A stretch of 64,000 nucleotides of DNA from Candidatus Gastranaerophilales bacterium (GCA_944325885.1 CALVBT010000003.1:166251-230250); one strand, 5' to 3'. Shown: positions 52,688 through 61,261, counted from the stretch's first letter. The notes: a model not told the origin generated them from the sequence alone. Program-made: numbers and translations.

Positions 52688-52857
52688 AAAAATATGTTTA
52701 CAGAAAAATCCTATACGAAACTTTTTAGAACAACTTATCGAAAAAAACATCTAAGGCGAATGTGTTTGAGGCTGTTTTACAGCCGAGTTATGAGCCTTTG
52801 GTTTTCGATTAGTTGTTTTTAAAGTGCAGTATCGAGATTTTGAGTAAACATATTTTT
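52688..52857. repeat. 170-bp near-palindromic hairpin element
   Basis: The outer arms AAAAATATGTTTAC (52688-52701) and GTAAACATATTTTT (52844-52857) are perfect complements. Inward, complementarity continues with mismatches (AACAACTTATCGAAAA opposite TTTTCGATTAGTTGTT) to the centre GGCTGTTTTACAGCC (52769-52783). Nearly the whole 170 bp can fold into one long hairpin. It contains no convincing gene. It could be a MITE-like insertion or a large structured RNA. Confidence 0.75.
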
Positions 52858-52861
52858 ATTA

Positions 52862-52882
52862 TTTCATATTGTCTACTGCCCA
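52862..52882 (+). repeat. Left-end fragment of the dispersed repeat
   Basis: TTTCATATTGTCTACTGCCC matches the left end of the repeat and abuts the stop codon of the GH13 gene. Confidence 0.4.
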
Positions 52883-52886
52883 CGCT

Positions 52887-55208
52887 TTACTTTGCGATTT
52901 TGTATATCTTGAACTCGGCCGGTTTTATATCGCCAAAGTGCATGCCTGATTCCGGTTTTTCAAACTTAACTTCTTCAAATTTAGCTTCGCCGATTTTTCC
53001 GCTTTCTTTATAGACATACTCCCCGACAATCAAATAATCGCACGGCATCTGAATATTTTTGTCATAGACGCTGTGGCCTTCTTTTATATAAGAATTGCTA
53101 AAGCCTTCATCGTTTGTTTCCGTAACTTTTTCTGTCGGTGCATTATAATTTGCAACTATCAGCAAAGCTTCTTTCAACGGGTCTTTGGAAACCATCCAGC
53201 AGACAAAACCGTCGCAGTCCTGTCTGATTATTTCGGCTTCACCTTCTCTTGTCAGTTCGTTTTCCAGTGCAAATTTGTTTATTGCATTGAATTTATTAAA
53301 AAACTTGTAGTTCTTTTCTCTGGGCATAGAAATTTCTGCCCCGATAACGCTTTCTATACCTTTTTGGGTAAAAGACTCGTCACCGTCTATAAACATAACG
53401 GGTCTTTGGGCATTTTTTCCGCCCGGCAAAAATTTATACTTAAACCACTTGAACAAAGCACCGCTTTCGCCAAGCTGCCCAGGATACTGGTCTATAGAAC
53501 GAAACTCACCGTCTTGATTGTTATAGCTTTTCAGTATAGACAGGTTGCCAAACTTTGAAGAAGAATCGCTGATATTAAATTTTTCCAGCTCCTGATTGTC
53601 CTCGACAATAGCCTGAGGCGTTTTTGAGAACTGAGAAATTATGTCATTCCCCCACAAAATATCAAACGCCATATCATCGTGATATTCTTTGTAAAATCTG
53701 TCCCACAGCATATACTCAGCAAGCGTTGCAAAATGAGCAACAGTCTCCTTAAGCTCTTTGTTAGCTCTGCCGAGAACCTCTCTGGGCGCACGATAACTAA
53801 TCGGAACTCCGTCATTTTCAGAAACTTCGTCCACAACGTGGTCTATATGATCCACTCTAAAACCGTCAAAATTGTAATCATTCTGCAGTTTTTTCAAATA
53901 ATTTACATAAATATCAATGACAGGTTTGTTATACTCTCCGTTTTCCAAAAATACAAAATAATACGGGGTCTGGCAGTCAAGGTTTGCAAAATCAGTAACA
54001 TCCTCGCCCTTAAAATCAAAATGTCTGAACAAAGGATATTCCCCTGTATCGACCATTCTGTCAAAAACAGGCGTGCCTGCAGAACACCACGCACCGCCCG
54101 GAGCAGGCCACAGGCCTTCTTTCATAAGTTCTTGTATAGTATCGCCCTGTTTTGTAATATCGTCTTCTGTCAATGGTTCGGTTGCTTTTCTGTCATTGAT
54201 TTGTGCGACTATTTCTTTTGCACGTTTGCTCAACTTTGACTGGACATCTTTTGTCATCATTTCGTCAGACAATTCTTTTTTCTTTGGTGCAAGAAGTTCT
54301 TCAAAACTGTCATAGATTGATTGGTAGTGTTCTGACAGGTTATTGGAGCCTTTTTTCAAGGTGGCTTTATAAATATCCCTTACAATTTCTACGTCCTCAG
54401 GGTCTATTTCTTTTTCCAGAACTTTTGCCGCCTCATCAACTTCTTTTTCTATCTTTGAGATAAGTTCGTTTATATCAAACCATCTGGCAATAAAAGGATT
54501 TGCCAGCACCATTTTGGAAAATCTGCCTGTCTGAGGCAAAACATCATAAATAACACAGTGTCCTGCCAGCTGGGCAAGTTTTACAAACAGCTGCACCTGT
54601 GCTTTTGCATCGAGGTTCAAGTCTTCTAAAATAACTTTGTCCTCTAAAAGCGGGCTGACCTCGCTGCTTACGGGCAAATATGCACAGCCAAACTCTCTCG
54701 GATGAAACGGGATAAGGTACACTGTTGTCCCCAGAACACCGTTTTTTGTATCACCTGACGGCAATACAAGCACCTGTCTGAGCCAGTCCAGAAGTTTTCC
54801 TGTTTCTTTTGTTTTGTTTCCGTCGCCCAGTCCAGCAAGGTTTATCAATTTAATATTATGCTGTTCTCTTTTTATCCAGTCGCCGTTTTTGTATCCGGCT
54901 CTTTGTGCAGGTGAAATTTTGTCGTTTTCAAACTGAAAAACGCCTTTTTCTTCATCAAAAACACCGTTTTTTTGCCATTTTATTTCGAGTCCGTACAAAA
55001 TTTCTGCGGGGGTGAGTTCTTCTATTGCTTTTACATAGGGATATGGCAGGTAGCCGTTTTCTTCTATCAGGGATTTGAGTTCCTCTTTTCTATCCTCTGA
55101 CAAAGAATCATACTTATAAAGCTCTTTTAGATTTTTATAAACATCATTAATTTCTTTTTCAAAATTCTGCGTTTTTTTATTCCCGATATTCTTTAGAAAA
55201 GAAAGCAT
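52887..55208 (-). CDS. GH13 (alpha-amylase family) protein
   Basis: The 773-residue protein has an alpha-amylase-type catalytic region. Motif I is probably HCVIYDVLPQTGRF, motif II is FDGFRVDHIDH with the expected nucleophile Asp453, and motif IV is probably the YNNQD segment instead of the usual NHD. About 150 helical, Glu/Lys-rich residues (250-400) are inserted between the first motifs, and the N-terminal 100 residues are also helical. There is no signal peptide, so it probably handles intracellular glucans or phosphorylated sugars. The start at 55208 has GAGGGGG 7 nt upstream. The exact reaction (4-alpha-glucanotransferase, maltosyltransferase or phosphorylase) cannot be assigned. Confidence 0.82.
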   Translation of the reverse strand: MLSFLKNIGNKKTQNFEKEINDVYKNLKELYKYDSLSEDRKEELKSLIEENGYLPYPYVKAIEELTPAEILYGLEIKWQKNGVFDEEKGVFQFENDKISPAQRAGYKNGDWIKREQHNIKLINLAGLGDGNKTKETGKLLDWLRQVLVLPSGDTKNGVLGTTVYLIPFHPREFGCAYLPVSSEVSPLLEDKVILEDLNLDAKAQVQLFVKLAQLAGHCVIYDVLPQTGRFSKMVLANPFIARWFDINELISKIEKEVDEAAKVLEKEIDPEDVEIVRDIYKATLKKGSNNLSEHYQSIYDSFEELLAPKKKELSDEMMTKDVQSKLSKRAKEIVAQINDRKATEPLTEDDITKQGDTIQELMKEGLWPAPGGAWCSAGTPVFDRMVDTGEYPLFRHFDFKGEDVTDFANLDCQTPYYFVFLENGEYNKPVIDIYVNYLKKLQNDYNFDGFRVDHIDHVVDEVSENDGVPISYRAPREVLGRANKELKETVAHFATLAEYMLWDRFYKEYHDDMAFDILWGNDIISQFSKTPQAIVEDNQELEKFNISDSSSKFGNLSILKSYNNQDGEFRSIDQYPGQLGESGALFKWFKYKFLPGGKNAQRPVMFIDGDESFTQKGIESVIGAEISMPREKNYKFFNKFNAINKFALENELTREGEAEIIRQDCDGFVCWMVSKDPLKEALLIVANYNAPTEKVTETNDEGFSNSYIKEGHSVYDKNIQMPCDYLIVGEYVYKESGKIGEAKFEEVKFEKPESGMHFGDIKPAEFKIYKIAK

Positions 55209-55308
55209 CAAACAACCCCCTCTTATTTGTTATAAACTCTTAAGTGCAATAATAGCATACTTTTTATTTATAATAAATCACTAACTATACAAACTACACA
55301 ATATAAAG

Positions 55309-55314
55309 TATAAT
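55309..55314 (+). promoter_or_regulatory. TATAAT box 7 nt before the TonB-like gene
   Basis: A perfect TATAAT ends 7 nt before the ATG at 55322. No Shine-Dalgarno is present and no -35 box is clear, consistent with a leaderless transcript. Confidence 0.4.
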
Positions 55315-55321
55315 CTTCTGT

Positions 55322-56227
55322 ATGATTAAAAAATTTCTGCTAATCCTTTTTATTTTTGTGTTTCAGGGTATTTTTGTTTTTTGTGCAATAGCAAATGACG
55401 ATACAACAGCTGCGGCGTTGGAAAAACAGCCCAAAGAGCAACCCCAAGAGCAACAAATACAAACAAAGGCACAATACCCCCTGAACAGTCAAAATATAGA
55501 AGAAGATAAAAAATTTTACGAAATAAAAATTCAAAACGCAATCAAAATAAACTGGAAACCGCCCATTTTCAGCGGGTCAAGACATGCTATTTACAAATTC
55601 AGGATTAACAAAGACGGATCTTTTCAAAATATAGAATTAAAGACTCCATCAGGCAGCAATGCCTTTGATAAATCAGCAAGAAAAGCTATAGAAAAGACCT
55701 CTCCATTTCTTTCAATACCTCAGAGTTTTAACACAGATTACGTAGATATGGAGATGATTTTTGACAAACACGCAGCATACACCATGGCTGAAACATCATC
55801 TTTAAAAAATAATATTTCTTCCGCACTTTTGCTAAGCGGAAAATCATATACAGAAAACAAAGAAATGGAAAAAGCCCTGCGCTGGTACACTCAGAATCTA
55901 AAAAAACAGGTTGAAAAAAAATGGCTTCCGCCCGCTGTTAACAAAGAACTCTGTACTCAAGTCAATGTCGTTATTAACAAAAACGGAAAAATAGAAGGCA
56001 CAGAAATCTTTAAATCTTCAGGGGACAAAGATTTTGACGAGTCTGCACTGACAGCTGTACAGGAGATGACAAAATATTCAATGCCGCAAGAGTTTAAAAA
56101 TCAAAAAGCAGCATTCCAGCTTACATTCTCCCGCTCTTACAAAACTTATCCAATCGAAACGCCCGCCTCATATATTATTCGTAGCGGGATAAATGCATCA
56201 ACCTGGCTATTATGGCTATTATTATGA
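55322..56227 (+). CDS. Secreted protein with two TonB/TolA C-terminal domains
   Basis: The 301-residue protein starts with a signal sequence (residues 1-24), then a Gln/Glu/Pro/Lys-rich linker (KEQPQEQQIQTKAQ). Two TonB/TolA-like domains follow. Each has the pattern W-x-P-P ... F-x-I-[NK]-K-x-G ... SG ... FD-x-[SA]-A-x-x-A: domain 1 at about 77-145 (INWKPP, GSNAFDKSARKAIE), domain 2 at about 198-270 (KKWLPPA, GDKDFDESALTAVQ). Duplication within one chain is less common than a single domain. It probably acts in the periplasm, contacting outer-membrane proteins. It converges on the SIS gene with a 3-bp gap. Confidence 0.83.
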   Translation: MIKKFLLILFIFVFQGIFVFCAIANDDTTAAALEKQPKEQPQEQQIQTKAQYPLNSQNIEEDKKFYEIKIQNAIKINWKPPIFSGSRHAIYKFRINKDGSFQNIELKTPSGSNAFDKSARKAIEKTSPFLSIPQSFNTDYVDMEMIFDKHAAYTMAETSSLKNNISSALLLSGKSYTENKEMEKALRWYTQNLKKQVEKKWLPPAVNKELCTQVNVVINKNGKIEGTEIFKSSGDKDFDESALTAVQEMTKYSMPQEFKNQKAAFQLTFSRSYKTYPIETPASYIIRSGINASTWLLWLLL

Positions 56228-56230
56228 CGT

Positions 56231-57277
56231 TTAATTATCCTTAACAACCTTTGTCAAACCCTTGGGCGAGTCAGGATTTTTACCGAGCAGAGCCGCCATT
56301 TCGCACGCAATGAGCTGCAATGTCAGCAAAGACCCGAAAATTGCCTTCATTTTGCGTTTTGTTTTTATGTAGATATTTATATCACCCGACTTTACGTCCT
56401 GCACTGACGTGATACAGATGATTTTCGGATTGTACTCATCTTTAATTTTTTTAAGGTTACGTACCGCAAAATCAGCATTTTCTTCATCAATTATTGCAAT
56501 AACAATAGATTTTTGATTCAGCACAGCCACATGCCCGTGCATAAATTCGCCGAAAGGATAAGCCATTACGTTTAAATAGCAGGTTTCCTTCATTTTCAAG
56601 GCACCTTCTTTTGCAATCGGATAATAGTTTTTGTTGCCCAAAATAGAAATATTATTGTATTCAGCAACCAGATGCGCTGCATCATTAATCTTGTCTACAT
56701 CCAGCTTTATACGTTCAAGATAAGCAGGCAGTCTGCGCATTGTGTTCAAATATCCGCCGATATCTTCTCCCTGTTTGTGTACAAGATTTAAAATAACAAG
56801 GATTGAACAAAAAATCTGTGCGGTGAGTGCTTTTGTCGACGCAATGCTTTTTTCTTCCCCTGCATCGGACAAAATTTTGTAATCACAAAGTTTCCACATG
56901 GTAGAATCTTTTGCATTTGTTATACACATTGTTTTTACGCCCTCTTGTTTTATCATTTTGAGCGCATTCAGTGTATCCGAGGTTTCGCCTGACTGTGATA
57001 CAAAAATATACAGCGAATCAGGTGTAATAAAATGTTTTTTCTGCAGAACAAATTCGCTGGAGTATTCTGCCTCGCAAGGAATTTGGGCATATTCAATAAA
57101 CAGAGGGGCAGCTATTGCCGCACAGTTGTAAGAAGAACCGCTCGCAACTATCACAACATTGTCTACCCTATCCGGCATATCGAATGTTATTTCGTCTTTT
57201 TCCGTAACATAAGAAGCAAGCAAATGCTTTATAACGGAAGGCTCTTCAAAAATTTCTTTTTGCATTATTGATGACAT
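56231..57277 (-). CDS. SIS-domain isomerase, GlmS-like without glutaminase
   Basis: The 348-residue protein consists of two SIS domains like the isomerase half of glucosamine-6-phosphate synthase. The signatures are SQSGETSDT, EKSIASTKALTAQ, LKMKETCYLNVMAYPFGEF and the C-terminal NPDSPKGLTKVVKDN. It lacks the N-terminal Cys-glutaminase domain, so it cannot take ammonia from glutamine. Such proteins act as sugar-phosphate deaminases or isomerases (AgaS, FrlB or GlmD-like) on amino sugars. AAAGGG lies 7 nt before the ATG. It may feed amino sugars from the cell wall or mucus into glycolysis. Confidence 0.87.
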   Translation of the reverse strand: MSSIMQKEIFEEPSVIKHLLASYVTEKDEITFDMPDRVDNVVIVASGSSYNCAAIAAPLFIEYAQIPCEAEYSSEFVLQKKHFITPDSLYIFVSQSGETSDTLNALKMIKQEGVKTMCITNAKDSTMWKLCDYKILSDAGEEKSIASTKALTAQIFCSILVILNLVHKQGEDIGGYLNTMRRLPAYLERIKLDVDKINDAAHLVAEYNNISILGNKNYYPIAKEGALKMKETCYLNVMAYPFGEFMHGHVAVLNQKSIVIAIIDEENADFAVRNLKKIKDEYNPKIICITSVQDVKSGDINIYIKTKRKMKAIFGSLLTLQLIACEMAALLGKNPDSPKGLTKVVKDN

Positions 57278-57310
57278 ATTACACCCTTTGTAACACTACA
57301 AAACAAAAAC

Positions 57311-57326
57311 CTTTTTTATAGTCAAA
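57311..57326 (+). repeat. Short fragment of the dispersed repeat
   Basis: CTTTTTTATAGTCAAA retains only the TATAGTCAA core, upstream of the SIS gene. Confidence 0.25.
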
Positions 57327-57402
57327 AATTCACGACTATCTGATGCATTATATTTATCGGCACAATTTAAAAATAGTTTAATTAAAATATTAAATTATTA
57401 AG

Positions 57403-58065
57403 TTATTTATCTTTTCTCAAATCGTTGAAGTTTTCCTGTGCGTATTTATACAAATCATTGAGCGCATTTTCAACTTTTTGTCTATAGTGTTCCGCATCTT
57501 CTTTAGAACAATCCGAAGGAACATAAATAGGCTCTCCGTACACTGCTATTGTTTTTACGCCGAGTAACGGAAAGCGAAACTCGTCCCATGTATTGAATTT
57601 TAAAAGCCATTTTGAAGGTGAATACCATGTCATAGGCACAATAGGCACCTGAGAAAGCTTGGCAATATTTATCACGCCGTCTTTTACAACACCTTTTGGA
57701 CCTCTCGGGCCGTCGATAGTAATTGCGGCACTCTCGCCCTGTTCAAGTTTTTCTATCATAGCAAGTGTCGCCGCAGCACCCTGTCTTTTATATGAGCCTC
57801 TTATAACTTTTATGCCCATATGTTCTGTTGCTGCAGCAATAATCTCTCCGTCATTTGATTTACTAATCATTACATTGAGATTGCCTCTGTCTTCGTTTGC
57901 ATACAATGCACACTGATGCGCATGCCACAGTGCAAAAATTACCGGTTTTGTGGTCGGATAATTGATATTTTTGCAATCATAGAACAAACTCTCAAAAGCA
58001 TAAAAATGCTTTGTTAAAAAAGATAAAACAGCTACCTGCAATTGTTTTTTGTCTAATTTGAACAT
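57403..58065 (-). CDS. DUF374-type lysophospholipid acyltransferase
   Basis: The 220-residue protein matches the DUF374 group of the acyltransferase superfamily: IFALWHAHQ (the H-x4-D-like region), MISKSNDGEIIAA, KVIRGSYKRQGAAATL and ITIDGPRGPKGVVKDG. These proteins are thought to acylate lipid A precursors or glycerolipids at the inner membrane. TATCAT lies 7 nt before the ATG with no Shine-Dalgarno, suggesting a leaderless mRNA. A 55-aa gene lies just upstream on the same strand. Confidence 0.85.
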   Translation of the reverse strand: MFKLDKKQLQVAVLSFLTKHFYAFESLFYDCKNINYPTTKPVIFALWHAHQCALYANEDRGNLNVMISKSNDGEIIAAATEHMGIKVIRGSYKRQGAAATLAMIEKLEQGESAAITIDGPRGPKGVVKDGVINIAKLSQVPIVPMTWYSPSKWLLKFNTWDEFRFPLLGVKTIAVYGEPIYVPSDCSKEDAEHYRQKVENALNDLYKYAQENFNDLRKDK

Positions 58066-58134
58066 ACGTTTTATGATACAACAAAAAAAATTTTTTCGCA
58101 GCCACTTTTTATATATTTTAGATAGTCAGTTGTT

Positions 58135-58302
58135 CTATGCTCTTCGCATCAAGTCTGACAGTTTCAGCTCTTTTGGCTGCTTTTTCTTTGCTCTTTTCAG
58201 CATTGGTTTCGGTCTTCTTTTAAAACTGCTAAGTCCCACCATTGTTGCTTTTTCTTCTTTGATAAGGAGAAGTTCTTTCATCAAATCAACAATTTCTCTC
58301 AC
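58135..58302 (-). CDS. Small basic protein, GTG start
   Basis: The 55-residue frame starts at a GTG preceded by AAGGA at 7-nt spacing. It encodes a helical N-terminal half with Glu and Lys (VDLMKELLLIKEEKA) and a very basic C-terminal half (SFKRRPKPMLKRAKKK). This resembles small ribosome- or nucleic-acid-binding proteins. It lies 69 bp upstream of the acyltransferase gene on the same strand. Evidence is limited to the start signals and composition. The opposite-strand frame here looks like a shadow. Confidence 0.5.
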   Translation of the reverse strand: MREIVDLMKELLLIKEEKATMVGLSSFKRRPKPMLKRAKKKQPKELKLSDLMRRA

Positions 58303-58327
58303 TTTAGTGTCCTTTCTCTTTTAATAA

Positions 58328-58462
58328 TTTCATATAGTCAACTGACTCCTACTACTTGTAGAACCTGTGCAATTGGCAAGTCCGTTTTGTTCAATAAGTC
58401 CGGCACAGGCAACAAGCTCATAGGGTCACTTCCGTAGATATAAGCGAAGCCGCCTCGGACAT
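58328..58462 (+). repeat. Dispersed modular intergenic repeat, copy 5 (short form)
   Basis: This has the same left end, core hairpin (CCTGTGC/GCACAGG) and GAAGCCGCCTCGGACA right end as copy 2. It separates the 55-aa gene from the HEAT-like gene, in a 219-bp gap with no other feature. Confidence 0.85.
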
Positions 58463-58508
58463 AGTTAAAATAAAATATTAAATGCCTTTTTTTAACCCCT
58501 GCTTATGT

Positions 58509-58514
58509 TATAGT
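58509..58514 (+). promoter_or_regulatory. TATAGT box 7 nt before the HEAT-like gene
   Basis: TATAGT ends 7 nt before the ATG at 58522, with no Shine-Dalgarno. This suggests a leaderless transcript. Confidence 0.35.
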
Positions 58515-58521
58515 TGAGTGT

Positions 58522-59235
58522 ATGACAGAAGAAATTCAAATTTTAAAAGAGATTGAAAAAGCGGCTCTTCTTTGTGAAAAAAATTACACAAGAGAAGATA
58601 TCTTTAATATTCTAAAAACGCCCTCAGACTCCGGCAATGATATAGATATTGAAAAACAAATCTGTATTCTTAAACTTCAGGATATAAAAAACGATCAAGA
58701 GGCTGACCTGCTTATGTTTCATCTGACAGGGCATCACGGGCTTATTAGAGAAGCCTGTGCGCAAAAAGTAAACGAATTTTTAAAATCAGAACAGTATTCC
58801 GATTTCTTTCAAACAAAAGAGAATCTAAACACCCTTTTAAAAGCAGTAAATGACATAAATCCCAATATCTGCAGACTGATTTGTGAGATTTTGCCGTTTG
58901 TTCAGGACAAAGACTATTTTTTGGAAATACTGTATGAAAGATTTGACACTGTTTTTGCCGAACTCGAACAGCTAAAGCGCAGCAACTGGTACACAAAAAA
59001 ACTTTTCAATCTATACTGGTGTCTTGAGGCACTGGGCAATCTTTACCCGCCTGACTCGCAAAGGCTCGAAGATATTATTTTAAAAACATCAAAATTCAGA
59101 GATTACACCATACGTGAAAAAACAGCTATGGTACTCTCCCGCATAAAATCAGATTCAACTGTATTACAGCAGGTAAAAGAGCAACTAAAACAGGACGAAA
59201 ATTTTTACGTAAAACGCTATGCCTCAATCTGGTAA
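58522..59235 (+). CDS. HEAT-like helical repeat protein
   Basis: The 237-residue protein is all-helical with HEAT-like pairs (LKAVNDINPNICRLICEILP, then REKTAMVLSRIKSD). These usually form curved protein-binding solenoids. There is no catalytic motif, signal peptide or membrane segment. The message appears leaderless. The gene precedes the SLH protein gene, which has its own promoter, so the two need not be co-transcribed. The partner is unknown. Confidence 0.75.
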   Translation: MTEEIQILKEIEKAALLCEKNYTREDIFNILKTPSDSGNDIDIEKQICILKLQDIKNDQEADLLMFHLTGHHGLIREACAQKVNEFLKSEQYSDFFQTKENLNTLLKAVNDINPNICRLICEILPFVQDKDYFLEILYERFDTVFAELEQLKRSNWYTKKLFNLYWCLEALGNLYPPDSQRLEDIILKTSKFRDYTIREKTAMVLSRIKSDSTVLQQVKEQLKQDENFYVKRYASIW

Positions 59236-59265
59236 CCAAAATTGGTAAAGATATATAACGATTCC

Positions 59266-59294
59266 TTGCAACAACTTTTTTTAACTGCTAAAAT
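59266..59294 (+). promoter_or_regulatory. Promoter of the SLH protein gene
   Basis: TTGCAA (59266-59271), a 17-nt spacer and TAAAAT (59289-59294) lie 44 bp before the ATG, leaving a ~38-nt leader with a good TAAGGAG ribosome-binding site. Confidence 0.65.
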
Positions 59295-59338
59295 CAGCAT
59301 ATTAAACTACAACGTGTTTAGTAATTAAGGAGACGGTT

Positions 59339-60493
59339 ATGAAAAAACTTTTAGCTAAAGCATTGATGCTTGCAGTTGTTTTTGGCGTCAGCACTGCTGC
59401 ATCTTTTGCAAAAGATTATGCCGACCTGCCTAAAGACCACTGGGCATACAAGCAAATCCAAATTTTAACAGACTTTAATGTTGTTGTCGGCTACCCTGAC
59501 GGCAACTATCGTCCTGACCAAAATGTTACAAGAGCAGAATTTGCTACTATGGTAATCAAAGCTTTTGAACAACAAAAAGCAGATATCAAAAAACCAGCAA
59601 AATTCTCTGATGTCAAAGAAGGCGACTGGTTCTACGGAATGGTGCAAAGAGCTGTTATGTTTGACCTTTTAAAAGGTTATCCAGACGGCCACTTCGACCC
59701 GTACGGAACAGTTTCAAGAGGCCATGTTATAGCTACTACAGTAAATGCGCTGACTACAGAAACTATTTCTAACCAGAAAGCTGTAGAAATCCTCGAAAAC
59801 AGCTACTCTGACTATCAGCAAATCCCTGACTGGCTCATCATTGCAGCAGGTAAAGCTGAAATCCTCGGCCTTGTTGTAAAAGAACCGGGTGAAGAAACAG
59901 TTATCAACGCTAACAGACCTGCAACAAGAGCAGAATTGGCTGCTTTTCTTGTAAAAATGCTCGAACAGGCAAAACTCAACCCGAATGCAAAATTGAGAGA
60001 AGCTATGAGTCCGAGAACTGCAGAAGGTATCATCATCCCTAACACAACTCTGGAAGGCTACATTGCTACAATTCCTGCCGGAACTGTTATTCCTATAATG
60101 GTATTGAACAAAGAAATCACAAGCCAGAGAACAAAAGTTGGCGAACAGTTCCTGTCAAAATTACCTAAAAACCTCGTTACAAAAGAAAAATATCTTCTTT
60201 TAGTTGAAAACGACGCTCTCACAGGTAAAATTGCAGATGTAAAAGTAGGCAGACTCTTTATCAGAAACGGCGAAGTTATGATGGAAACACAAACCATCAC
60301 AACAGACAGAAATCAGACAGCTGCTTTCTGCGGTGATGCTATTGGCGGCTACAGACCGGAAGGTTTCTGGAAGACTCTGTATCTGAAAATTATCAAAGGC
60401 CACAGAATCCAAATCAAAGAAGGCGATATTCTTAACCTTAAACTCAAAAAACCTGTTAGAATTGACCTGACAAACGGTATGATTCTGGAATAA
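59339..60493 (+). CDS. S-layer homology domain protein
   Basis: The 384-residue protein has a signal peptide (1-24, ASFA-KDYADL) and three SLH repeats at about 25-215: LPKDHWAYKQIQIL..VGYPDGNYRP, FSDVKEGDWFYGMVQRAV..KGYPDGHFDP and a weaker third ending TRAELAAFLVKMLEQ. The C-terminal ~170 residues form a beta-rich domain (EGYIATIPAGTVIPIMVLNK). SLH domains bind cell-wall polymers in diderm relatives of cyanobacteria, linking the outer membrane to peptidoglycan. It has a strong ribosome-binding site, a good promoter and a terminator, the marks of an abundant protein. Confidence 0.9.
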   Translation: MKKLLAKALMLAVVFGVSTAASFAKDYADLPKDHWAYKQIQILTDFNVVVGYPDGNYRPDQNVTRAEFATMVIKAFEQQKADIKKPAKFSDVKEGDWFYGMVQRAVMFDLLKGYPDGHFDPYGTVSRGHVIATTVNALTTETISNQKAVEILENSYSDYQQIPDWLIIAAGKAEILGLVVKEPGEETVINANRPATRAELAAFLVKMLEQAKLNPNAKLREAMSPRTAEGIIIPNTTLEGYIATIPAGTVIPIMVLNKEITSQRTKVGEQFLSKLPKNLVTKEKYLLLVENDALTGKIADVKVGRLFIRNGEVMMETQTITTDRNQTAAFCGDAIGGYRPEGFWKTLYLKIIKGHRIQIKEGDILNLKLKKPVRIDLTNGMILE

Positions 60494-60518
60494 TTTGATA
60501 ACAAATCCAAATTATAAT

Positions 60519-60550
60519 AAAGACCGGGATTTTAACAATCTCGGTCTTTT
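60519..60550 (+). terminator. Intrinsic terminator of the SLH gene
   Basis: AAAGACCG.GATT pairs with AATC.CGGTCTTT, with a T-rich tail, 26 bp after the stop codon. Confidence 0.85.
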
Positions 60551-60629
60551 AATTTATTTTTCCCCGCAATATTAAAGTTTTTGCAATTTTTGCCGATGTA
60601 ATATAAAACAAAAACAACGGAGAGACAAA

Positions 60630-61259
60630 ATGCTTTTTAAAAGAAAATGTAAAATAACTTTTATTGCTCACGGAGCAACATTATATACAGAAGAAAACCG
60701 CATCTGCGACAAAGAAAGCCACCCGCCGTTAAATGAACAGGGGCAGGAAGAAGCTGAACGCATTGCAAAATGGATAATCCACCGCTCGCCGCAGGTCGAC
60801 AAAATTTATACAGGCGCATCTCTGAGCTGTATCCAGACTGCAGAAGCTGTTTCTAAAGAATACGGTCAGGATTTTGAAATACGCAGTGAGCTGAAAAATC
60901 AGGAATTTGGTATCTGGAAAGGTCTGAGCTACAACGAGATAGAAGAATACTACCCTGACCAGCTGCAAAAATACCACGAGCTAACTTCGAGTTATGCACC
61001 GGAAGGCGGAGAAACGCTTCTGGACTTTGACAAAAGGGTAGAAGAAACCGTTAACAATCTGATTGAAGAAAACCTGACAAAAAGAATCGTTGTTGTAACT
61101 CACTCAAACTTTATCAGAGCAGCAATCAGAAATGCACTGGAAATACCTGTAGAAAACCAGAACAGAGTATTTATCCCGACAGGCAGCGCAACTCAGATTA
61201 AATACTACAAAGGATGGAATATCCTTATGTATTCAGGACACATTCCGCTATTTTTATAA
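60630..61259 (+). CDS. Histidine phosphatase-fold protein lacking the catalytic arginines
   Basis: The 209-residue protein matches the phosphoglycerate mutase/histidine phosphatase fold in layout: FIAHGAT at the start, YTGASLSCIQTAEAV, NQEFGIWKGLSYNEIEE, and VVVTHSNFIRAAIRNAL. His14 and the distal His are present. The usual RHG is AHG here, and the Arg before Q-T-A in the second motif is Ser. Both phosphate-binding arginines are therefore missing, and the enzyme may be inactive, altered or regulatory. CGGAGAG precedes the ATG. It converges on acsC. Confidence 0.82.
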   Translation: MLFKRKCKITFIAHGATLYTEENRICDKESHPPLNEQGQEEAERIAKWIIHRSPQVDKIYTGASLSCIQTAEAVSKEYGQDFEIRSELKNQEFGIWKGLSYNEIEEYYPDQLQKYHELTSSYAPEGGETLLDFDKRVEETVNNLIEENLTKRIVVVTHSNFIRAAIRNALEIPVENQNRVFIPTGSATQIKYYKGWNILMYSGHIPLFL

Positions 61260-61261
61260 AA

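Noticed and set aside
52592-52822. Plus-strand frame crossing repeat copy 4 and the palindrome
   Set aside because: It is built from repeat sequence and has no start signal.
58049-58324. Plus-strand 91-codon frame
   Set aside because: It overlaps the acyltransferase start and the 55-aa minus-strand gene, has no ribosome-binding site and an unlikely Phe/Ser-rich composition.
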